5,412 nucleotides of DNA from Pseudomonadota bacterium (lineage in GTDB: Bacteria; Pseudomonadota; Alphaproteobacteria; JAAXGF01), in the NCBI GenBank assembly GCA_022563655.1, contig JADFMW010000021.1:1-5412 (forward strand). The letters are read 5' to 3'. The translations under genes and the position numbers were made by a program. The notes below the pieces were generated by a model. That model ran no database searches. It was given only the letters and a program-made list of their open reading frames with translations, and was not told the origin of the DNA. Below are positions 1 through 4,201 of this stretch, in pieces. How positions within the stretch are numbered: the first letter of the stretch is position 1; every line of letters begins with the position of its first letter.

Positions 1-1
1 G

Positions 2-190
2 CGCATGGAGTCGCTCTGCAACACGATCGGCGTCACGGATCGCGTCGAGGCTGTGTCACTGACCACGCTGCTCGCGCGGGCGAGCGTGTCGCTCGCGATG
101 CTCGTCCGCCGGATCGTCGCCGGCGCCGGCGCCCTCGCCCGGGCCAAGGGATCGGCAGCGAGCGCGGTCGCTCGAGCGCCCTGCAGGTGA
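2..190 (+). CDS. 3' end of a probable LuxR-type HTH regulator (partial)
   Basis: This reading frame is open from the left edge and ends with TGA at 188-190. Third codon positions are nearly all G or C for the first 45 codons, as in the clear genes of the window. The first visible residues, RMESLCNTIGVTDRVEAV, align well by eye with the last helix of LuxR/NarL-type DNA-binding domains (typical pattern: H-V-x-N-I-x-x-K-L-G-V-x-x-R-x-E-A-V). The fragment would then be the end of that domain plus a C-terminal extension of about 40 residues rich in Ala, Arg and Val. LuxR-type domains bind promoter DNA, often downstream of a phosphorylated receiver or a ligand-binding domain, but nothing here shows which. 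An internal ATG at 5 is probably not the start, because the frame runs out of the window. The LuxR call is by pattern only. The alternative is a non-coding GC-rich tail. Confidence 0.4.
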   Translation, partial: RMESLCNTIGVTDRVEAVSLTTLLARASVSLAMLVRRIVAGAGALARAKGSAASAVARAPCR

Positions 191-304
191 CGGGAAGCTT
201 TGCCAAAAACGCATGCCTGTCCCGCGATTTACGCGATTGTCGCGCGCCTCCCCGATGCCTATTTCTGCTGTGGACGACAACTTTTTGATTAGGGAGATCG
301 GACT
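191..304 (+). promoter_or_regulatory. Upstream region and putative promoter of the first DUF1127 gene
   Basis: A possible promoter is TTGTCG (237-242), a 17-bp spacer and TATTTC (260-265), putting transcription start near 272 and leaving a leader of about 30 nt. The same TTGTCG-N14-GCCTAT arrangement occurs upstream of the second DUF1127 gene, which is the main reason to take it seriously. The -35 sits in two small repeats: CGCGATT occurs twice with a 9-bp period (223-229 and 232-238), and CGCGA-TTG-TCGCG (232-244) is a perfect dyad, so a regulator could bind here. The ribosome binding site AGGGAG (291-296) lies 8 nt before the ATG. No experimental support is visible. Confidence 0.35.
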
Positions 305-448
305 ATGTTCAGCATCATCGAGTCGATCCGCCGGTGGCGGGCCAGGAACGCCGCGATCGCCAGCCTCAGCAGGATGGACGACCGCCTTCTCGCCGATATC
401 GGCATTAACCGGTCCGACATCCCCAGGATCGTCGTGGGCCTCAAGTAG
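305..448 (+). CDS. DUF1127 small protein, 47 aa
   Basis: A 47-residue basic protein that fits DUF1127 (YjiS-like) along its whole length. An N-terminal amphipathic part with I-R-R-W-R (residues 8-12) is followed by the family signature L-S-R-M-D-D-R-L-L-A-D-I-G-I-N-R-S-D-I (residues 21-39). The ATG is preceded by AGGGAG at an 8-nt spacing, which makes the start secure. DUF1127 proteins are common in multiple copies in alphaproteobacteria. Members have been linked to RNA maturation, phosphate and carbon metabolism and stress responses, but the biochemical role of this copy cannot be read from the sequence. It has no signal peptide or membrane segment and is presumably cytoplasmic. It is a single-gene unit closed by a strong terminator 26 bp after the stop and faces the LysR gene tail to tail. 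A longer paralogue lies about 1.35 kb downstream on the same strand. Confidence 0.9.
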   Translation: MFSIIESIRRWRARNAAIASLSRMDDRLLADIGINRSDIPRIVVGLK

Positions 449-473
449 TATCGCGAAACAGTTTTCTCCTCTC

Positions 474-508
474 AGCGGCGGCCCGCCCGGGCCGCCGCTT
501 TCTTTTTT
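474..508 (+). terminator. Rho-independent terminator of the first DUF1127 gene
   Basis: AGCGGCGGCCC (474-484) pairs perfectly with GGGCCGCCGCT (489-499): an 11-bp, almost all-GC stem with a 4-nt loop GCCC (485-488). It is followed directly by a T-rich tract (499-508, TTTCTTTTTT). This is a textbook intrinsic terminator for plus-strand transcription, 26 bp after the DUF1127 stop. On the minus strand no U-tract follows the stem, so it should not serve the converging LysR gene. Confidence 0.93.
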
Positions 509-521
509 CGCAAATCCTCTT

Positions 522-537
522 GGGCGCGCCGACGCCC
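522..537 (-). terminator. Weak hairpin right after the LysR stop
   Basis: GGGCG (522-526) and CGCCC (533-537) form a dyad with a 6-nt loop directly after the TAA stop of the LysR gene (minus strand). The sequence that follows on that strand has only a short ATTT and no real U-tract. It may slow or end transcription, perhaps with Rho, but it is much weaker than the neighbouring plus-strand terminator. Confidence 0.25.
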
Positions 538-1458
538 TTAGTCGCCGCCGCCCGCAGGGTTGCCGCGCGCGGGGCCGCCGACTGCCTCGGCGATCACCCA
601 TTCGCGGAAGGCCACGATCTTGGGACGCCCCGCCGTCGCCTCGGGACACACGACGTAATACGCGACCGCGGCAGGCAGGCTGATGTCGAAGAGCTTGACG
701 AGGCGCCCGGCGGCGAGGTCGGCGGCGGCGAGCGCGCTGCGCCCCAAAGCCACCCCCTGGCCCTCGACGGCCGCCTGAATGACCATGCTCGAATCGGTAA
801 AGCCCGGCCCGCGCCGCGAGTCGACGCCGTCGACGCCCGCGGCCATGAGCCACATGCGCCAATCTATGCGCAGGTCGTCGTGGAGCAACGTATGGTGACG
901 CAGGTCGGCGGGCGCGCTTAGCGGGTGCGGCCCCTGCAATAGGTTCGGGCTGCACACCGGAAACAGCTCCTCGGTCATCAGGCGGTCGGCGCGCAGCCCG
1001 GGCCATTCGCCCTGCCCGTAACGGATGGCCAGGTCGACGTTCTCGCGAGCGAAGTCGACGAGATCGTCGGACGGCGCGACGTGGACGTCGATGTCGGGAT
1101 GGGCCTCGCGAAATCTTCCCAGGCGTTGCACCAGCCACTTCGCGGCGAACGACGGCAGCACGCTCACGGTCAGCACCCCGGCGCTGTCGTGGGCGGTGAT
1201 GCGCCACGTCGCCTCGGCGATGCGGTCGAAGGCGTCGCGCACCTCCGGCAGGTAGGACTGGCCGGCGTCGGTCAGCAAAAGAGACCGGTTGAGGCGCCGG
1301 AAAAGGACCACGCCGAGGCGCTCCTCGAGCCCCTTCACCTGATGACTGATGGCGGCCTGGGTAACGTTCAGCTCCTCGGCCGCACGGGTGAAGCTCAGGT
1401 GCCGCGCGGCGGCCTCGAAGGCGCGCAAGGCGTTAAGGGGCGGAAGCCGGCGGGCCAT
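538..1458 (-). CDS. GcvA-like LysR-family transcriptional regulator, 306 aa
   Basis: A full-length LysR-type regulator (306 aa; the family is usually about 300). The N-terminal winged HTH (about residues 6-65) contains L-P-P-L-N-A-L-R-A-F-E-A-A-A-R-H-L-S-F-T-R-A-A-E-E-L (residues 5-30), then V-T-Q-A-A-I-S-H-Q-V-K and N-R-S-L-L-L-T. These are close to E. coli GcvA, the regulator of the glycine cleavage operon. The periplasmic-binding-protein-like effector domain (about 90-300) also follows GcvA, with V-S-V-L-P-S-F-A, Y-G-x-G-x-W-P-G-L-R, V-C-S-P-N-L-L, H-T-L-L-H-D and G-Q-G-V-A-L. Many alphaproteobacterial paralogues share this signature without controlling gcv genes, and no gcv genes are visible here, so I give no symbol. 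The ATG at 1458 gives the family start (MARRLPPLNALRAFEAAARH); upstream in-frame codons lack homology. No clear Shine-Dalgarno precedes it. It is convergent with one DUF1127 gene and divergent from the other. A T-N11-A dyad 10 bp upstream suggests autoregulation. Confidence 0.93.
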   Translation of the reverse strand: MARRLPPLNALRAFEAAARHLSFTRAAEELNVTQAAISHQVKGLEERLGVVLFRRLNRSLLLTDAGQSYLPEVRDAFDRIAEATWRITAHDSAGVLTVSVLPSFAAKWLVQRLGRFREAHPDIDVHVAPSDDLVDFARENVDLAIRYGQGEWPGLRADRLMTEELFPVCSPNLLQGPHPLSAPADLRHHTLLHDDLRIDWRMWLMAAGVDGVDSRRGPGFTDSSMVIQAAVEGQGVALGRSALAAADLAAGRLVKLFDISLPAAVAYYVVCPEATAGRPKIVAFREWVIAEAVGGPARGNPAGGGD

Positions 1459-1467
1459 GGCGTCTGG

Positions 1468-1482
1468 ATAAGCTGATCTTAT
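1468..1482. promoter_or_regulatory. Candidate LysR-type operator (T-N11-A dyad)
   Basis: ATAAG-CTGAT-CTTAT is a perfect 5-bp inverted repeat with a 5-bp spacer. Its inner 13 bp (1469-1481) match the T-N11-A pattern bound by LysR-type proteins. It lies 10-24 bp upstream of the LysR start codon, inside an otherwise GC-rich stretch. This position would suit negative autoregulation or a site shared with the divergent gene. It is a by-eye match without experimental support. Confidence 0.45.
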
Positions 1483-1706
1483 GAAACCTAGCGCCCTTGG
1501 CGGCGGGCCGGCAAGCACAAATGTGGATCGTTCGCGCAGCGCGCGCGGAAGTCGGTTTGAGCGCAAGGTTCGGATAGAGTTCGCGGCGCTTGGGCTGTAG
1601 GTCTCCGGGGTGGATCGGCGGCGCGCGCGCCCAGCTCGTTGCAAGCGGCCGCAAGCGGCTCCTTCTCACATGAGTTTTTCTAATCCATGCGATGAGAAAT
1701 GATCGT

Positions 1707-1735
1707 TTGTCGAGTGCACGAAAACGGCCTATCCA
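1707..1735 (+). promoter_or_regulatory. Putative promoter of the second DUF1127 gene
   Basis: TTGTCG (1707-1712), a 17-bp spacer and TATCCA (1730-1735). The last three spacer bases are GCC, giving GCCTAT at 1727-1732. The same TTGTCG-N14-GCCTAT string occurs before the first DUF1127 gene at the same spacing. It also resembles the alphaproteobacterial housekeeping promoter style (TTGAC-like -35 with a GCTA-like -10). If used, transcription would begin near 1742 and leave a leader of about 60 nt. Confidence 0.4.
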
Positions 1736-1802
1736 ACGTCGCAACGAAGGTTCGACGCGGGGCGCAACGAATGCCCGGCTCAAGGCAACGGGAGAAGCTA
1801 AG

Positions 1803-2093
1803 ATGACGACCACTATCGAGCACACGGTCCGCGCCCCTGGAGGGTCGCAATTTCCCAACGTCCATCGCGCGCTGACGCGCGCGCACGTCCTCGTCGCCGG
1901 CGCGCCTGCGTGGGACGCCCTGCGCGGCCTGCGGGCCGGTGCGATCGGGGTCTTCGAAATCCTCTTGCAATGGCAGCAGCGGGCGAGCCAGCGGAGCCAC
2001 TTCGCGGCGCTCGACGATCACCGGCTGAAAGACATGGGGCTGAGCCGCGCCGATGTCGCGCGCGAGGCTTCCAAGCCGTTCTGGCGGCCCTAG
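1803..2093 (+). CDS. DUF1127 protein with N-terminal extension, 96 aa
   Basis: A 96-residue protein whose C-terminal half (residues 51-96) is a DUF1127 domain: F-E-I-L-L-Q-W-Q-Q-R (51-60), then F-A-A-L-D-D-H-R-L-K-D-M-G-L-S-R-A-D-V (67-85), ending K-P-F-W-R-P, a common tail in the family. The first 50 residues are an extension not present in the 47-aa copy, moderately hydrophobic around 28-50 (A-H-V-L-V-A-G-A and G-A-I-G-V-F-E-I-L-L) but without a clear signal peptide. GGGAG (1790-1794) stands 8 nt before the ATG and supports this start over upstream in-frame codons. The molecular role is unknown; other members have been tied to RNA metabolism and stress. It is divergent from the LysR gene and its stop overlaps the stop of the convergent PAS-GGDEF-EAL gene, leaving no space for a terminator between them. 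Confidence 0.88.
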   Translation: MTTTIEHTVRAPGGSQFPNVHRALTRAHVLVAGAPAWDALRGLRAGAIGVFEILLQWQQRASQRSHFAALDDHRLKDMGLSRADVAREASKPFWRP

Positions 2094-3844
2094 CGGGCGA
2101 CCCGCAACTGCGGCGCCGCGGCGCCGGAATGCGAGCGCGCCGGCACCGCGGAGCGCAGCCATGGGCGGTCGAAGCTCGGCTTTCCAAAGTGGTAGCCTTG
2201 CAGGTAGTCGACCCCCTCGCGGGCGAGCAGCCCGGCCACCTCCTCGGACTCGACGCACTCGGCGACGGTCTTCAGGCCGAAGCCCCGGGCGAGGCCGTGC
2301 AGGGTCTTCACGAACAACAGGTCCTCGCGCTGGTTGGCGAGGTTGGTAACGAACGAGCCGTCGATCTTGACGATATCGACGGCCAGCGCCTTGAGGTGGC
2401 GGAAAGAGGTGTAGCCGGCGCCGAAGTCGTCGAGTGCGACGCGACAGCCCGTGGTGCGCACGGCGGCCACGAACCGCATCGTTTCCTTGATGTCGTGGAG
2501 CGCGGCGGTCTCGGTAATCTCGATCATCAGGTGCCGGGCGATGTCCGGCCGGCCCTTGACCAGGGCCATCAGGCTGCGCAGCCAGGCCGGGTCGGTCGTC
2601 GTCAGGCCCGAGATGTTGATCGCCAGCGTCACGTCGGGGTTCAGGGACAGCTCATCGACCGCCAACTCGAGCGCGCGGCGGTCGATCAGGCGCACCTGCC
2701 CGGTCTCCTCGGCGACGCGCAGGAAGCTGCCGGCGGCCGTGTACTGACCACTGGGATCGCGCATGCGCAATAGGCATTCGTAGAAACTCACCTCGCGCGA
2801 TTCGCCGCAGACGACGGGCTGGAACGCAAGCTCCATCCGGTCGCTCTGCAAGGCGGTCTGGATCTGCTTGGCAACGCCAAGGCTGCGTCGGCGGGCGCAG
2901 CGCTGCTGCTCGGTGAGGTTATAGGTGACGAAGCGGCTGTGGCCGGTGCTCCGGGCGTGCTCGAGGGCGACGTCGGCCTTGGCCATGGCGTCGTGGGCGG
3001 TGCGGACCGTGCCGGGGAAGGTGGCGCCGCCGATCGAGGCGGTGAGGTGGATCGGCCCGCCGGGGGTCCGCAGCGTGGCGCGCTGCACGGCGGCGAGAAT
3101 CTTCTCGCCGGTGATCTGAACGTCGCGCTCGGGACAGCCGCAGATGATCACGCCGAACCTCTCGGGCGCGACGCGACCGATGATGTCGCTTTCCCGCAGG
3201 CATTGGTCAAGCGCTTGGCCGACGGCGATCACCGCGGTGTCGGCCATCTCGTGACCATAGGCGTCGCTGATCATCGCCAGATCGTCTATGGCGATTACCA
3301 GGTAGGCGCCCGGCGCCTCGTACCTGCCGGAGTAGGCGAGCGCGTGGTTGAGCGCATCGCGCAGGCGGGTGCGGTTATAATGCCCGGTCAGGTCGTCATA
3401 GCTCGACAGCCACTCGAGCCGGGCCTCTCTCTGCTTGTGCGAGGTGATCACGCGAATGGCGCCGACCACGCGCGCGTCGCCGCCGGCGGCCGTGAAGCTC
3501 GCCACGCCGTTATCTCTGACCCAGCGGAACTGGCCGTCGTCGCCGCGCACCCGGTACTCCACCTGGAATGAACCGCCGTTCTTGAGGTGGTCGCGGTGGG
3601 TTTGGTTGAGCCCCGGCAGATCCTCGCTGTTGATGCGCGTTAAGAACTCGGCGTGGGTCGAGATCCGGGTCGTGCCGGCGAGGCCAAACGCGTGTTTGGC
3701 GTTCGCCGACCAGTTGATCACGCCGGTGGTGAGGTCCCACTCGTAGATAACGTCTCCGGAGGCCTTCAAGGCCGTCCGCAGCCGGTCGAGCTCGGCACAC
3801 TCAGCGCCCGTGAGCGGCGATATCATTATGGCCTGCGACATCAT
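2090..3844 (-). CDS. PAS-GGDEF-EAL protein, probable c-di-GMP phosphodiesterase, 584 aa
   Basis: A soluble three-domain signalling protein without membrane segments. Residues about 22-138 form a PAS/PAC sensor (V-I-Y-E-W-D-L at 32-38; F-R-W-V-R-D-N-G at 106-113). Residues about 148-308 are a GGDEF domain beginning Y-D-D-L-T-G-H-Y-N-R, but the active-site motif is A-P-E-R-F (226-230), so cyclase activity is unlikely. The inhibitory-site R-x-x-D is kept (R217, D220). Residues about 325-565 are an EAL domain with the signature as E-C-L (356-358) and every other expected catalytic or metal ligand present: N410, E442 (E-I-T-E), D472-D473 (D-D-F-G), K493, E529 and Q549 (L-Q-G-Y). It should therefore hydrolyse c-di-GMP, with PAS and the dead GGDEF as regulatory inputs. 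The start is uncertain: ATG at 3844, 3841 or 3826, or TTG at 3883. None has a well-placed Shine-Dalgarno; I chose the first ATG. It is convergent with the second DUF1127 gene and divergent from the 138-aa gene. Confidence 0.9.
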   Translation of the reverse strand: MMSQAIMISPLTGAECAELDRLRTALKASGDVIYEWDLTTGVINWSANAKHAFGLAGTTRISTHAEFLTRINSEDLPGLNQTHRDHLKNGGSFQVEYRVRGDDGQFRWVRDNGVASFTAAGGDARVVGAIRVITSHKQREARLEWLSSYDDLTGHYNRTRLRDALNHALAYSGRYEAPGAYLVIAIDDLAMISDAYGHEMADTAVIAVGQALDQCLRESDIIGRVAPERFGVIICGCPERDVQITGEKILAAVQRATLRTPGGPIHLTASIGGATFPGTVRTAHDAMAKADVALEHARSTGHSRFVTYNLTEQQRCARRRSLGVAKQIQTALQSDRMELAFQPVVCGESREVSFYECLLRMRDPSGQYTAAGSFLRVAEETGQVRLIDRRALELAVDELSLNPDVTLAINISGLTTTDPAWLRSLMALVKGRPDIARHLMIEITETAALHDIKETMRFVAAVRTTGCRVALDDFGAGYTSFRHLKALAVDIVKIDGSFVTNLANQREDLLFVKTLHGLARGFGLKTVAECVESEEVAGLLAREGVDYLQGYHFGKPSFDRPWLRSAVPARSHSGAAAPQLRVAR

Positions 3845-3856
3845 ACCTGGCCTGCG

Positions 3857-3883
3857 AAGGAACACTCCTTGCCTACATGGCAA
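3857..3883 (-). promoter_or_regulatory. Two overlapping dyads in the leader of the PAS-GGDEF-EAL gene
   Basis: AAGGA-ACAC-TCCTT (3857-3870) and TTGCC-TACAT-GGCAA (3869-3883) are both perfect inverted repeats with 5-bp arms. They share two bases, so in RNA the two hairpins would compete or stack. The first contains the only good Shine-Dalgarno-like AGGAG on the minus strand, about 20 nt from the first ATG, which is too far for normal use. The second fits T-N11-A. They could be an operator or a translational control element. Confidence 0.3.
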
Positions 3884-4140
3884 TCGCGCATCGCGAGTCG
3901 CCCGCGCAACGATGGTAACCGCTCGTCCGTTAAGAAAGCTTAAATCGCGCCCGGCTCAACCCCCCGCGGGAGCCGTAGAAGCAAAGATCAAGCAGGCATG
4001 GACAGCCGGCCGAACGGTGAATCAAAATAGAGCATGCCGATTTTAGATTAGAACTAAATTAAGGTTAATACAAACACAAGACTTGTTAACCATATTCCAA
4101 ACATTGCTCGGATATCATAAGGTCTAGCGAGAAAAATTTC

Positions 4141-4168
4141 TTGACAATAGATAATATTGTAGTAATTT
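4141..4168 (+). promoter_or_regulatory. Putative promoter of the 138-aa gene
   Basis: A perfect TTGACA (4141-4146) is followed after 16 bp by TAATTT (4163-4168), which keeps the three most conserved -10 positions (T1, A2, T6). Transcription would start near 4176, leaving a leader of about 26 nt. The -35 touches the dyad AGAAA-AA-TTTCT and the -10 lies wholly inside the dyad TAGTAA-T-TTACTA, which suggests control by a repressor. Confidence 0.5.
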
Positions 4169-4172
4169 ACTA
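4160..4172. promoter_or_regulatory. Operator-like palindrome over the -10 element
   Basis: TAGTAA-T-TTACTA is a perfect 6-bp inverted repeat around one central base and covers the proposed -10 (4163-4168). A dimeric repressor bound here would exclude RNA polymerase. No regulator in the window can be assigned to it. Confidence 0.4.
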
Positions 4173-4182
4173 TTCGTTAAGT

Positions 4183-4195
4183 GTATCAGGGATAC
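4183..4195 (+). promoter_or_regulatory. Hairpin containing the ribosome binding site of the 138-aa gene
   Basis: GTATC-AGG-GATAC is a perfect dyad with 5-bp arms and a 3-nt loop. The Shine-Dalgarno AGGGA (4188-4192) fills the loop and enters the second arm, 9 nt before the ATG at 4202. In the mRNA a short stem could partly hide the ribosome binding site. The stem is only 5 bp, so the effect may be small, or the dyad may act as a DNA site instead. Confidence 0.35.
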
Positions 4196-4201
4196 TCGGT
4201 A

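Larger units (their letters stand above)
1459..1802. other. Divergent intergenic region between the LysR and second DUF1127 genes
   Basis: These 344 bp hold no convincing gene. Open frames here are GC-driven shadows or extensions of the neighbours without family similarity. The parts are: the T-N11-A dyad next to the LysR start (1468-1482); a GC-rich stretch (about 1485-1660) where I see nothing functional apart from a tandem 10-bp repeat (GCAAGCGGC at 1641-1649 and 1651-1659); a small CTCA-CA-TGAG dyad followed by TTTTT (1665-1679); and the likely promoter of the second DUF1127 gene from 1707. The 344-bp gap between genes is unusually roomy for this window, so an undetected small RNA or a decayed gene remnant is possible. 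Confidence 0.6.
3845..4201. other. Divergent, AT-rich regulatory region
   Basis: These 357 bp separate two divergent genes and hold no believable gene. The core at 4021-4200 has 56 G or C out of 180 (31%), against a strongly GC-rich surrounding. It carries TTAAG-AAAG-CTTAA (3930-3943), TTTAG-N7-CTAAA (4042-4058), GGTTAA (4063-4068) facing TTAACC (4086-4091) at 17 bp, AGAAA-AA-TTTCT (4130-4141), a TTGACA box (4141-4146) and TAGTAA-T-TTACTA (4160-4172). TTAACCAT (4086-4093) equals the half-site often described for CtrA in alphaproteobacteria, though no proper TTAA-N7-TTAA pair is present. The region likely holds both promoters and their operators. No clear promoter for the minus-strand gene could be picked. 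Confidence 0.6.

Noticed and set aside
56..1207. Long open minus-strand frame across the first kilobase
   Set aside because: Arg- and Pro-rich translation without family features. It crosses the DUF1127 gene and terminator and overlaps the LysR gene in another frame. It is a GC-driven shadow.
1485..1640. Possible tRNA, small RNA or gene remnant in the GC-rich gap
   Set aside because: No T-loop-like GGTTCGAAT motif, no cloverleaf, no terminator-like hairpin with a T-tract and no frame with family similarity could be found. It is left as unexplained intergenic sequence.
1665..1679. CTCA-CA-TGAG followed by TTTTT as a terminator
   Set aside because: The stem is only 4 bp with a 2-nt loop, which is sterically poor, and there is no plus-strand gene directly upstream to terminate.
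1910..2773. 287-aa plus-strand open frame opposite the EAL domain
   Set aside because: It is the antisense shadow of the PAS-GGDEF-EAL gene and overlaps the DUF1127 gene. The minus-strand frame has clear domains, while this one has none.
4021..4200. AT-rich stretch as a transferred element, att site or origin
   Set aside because: No integrase, transposase, terminal repeats, tRNA or DnaA-box cluster nearby. The low GC is confined to the intergenic space, which fits a promoter region better.
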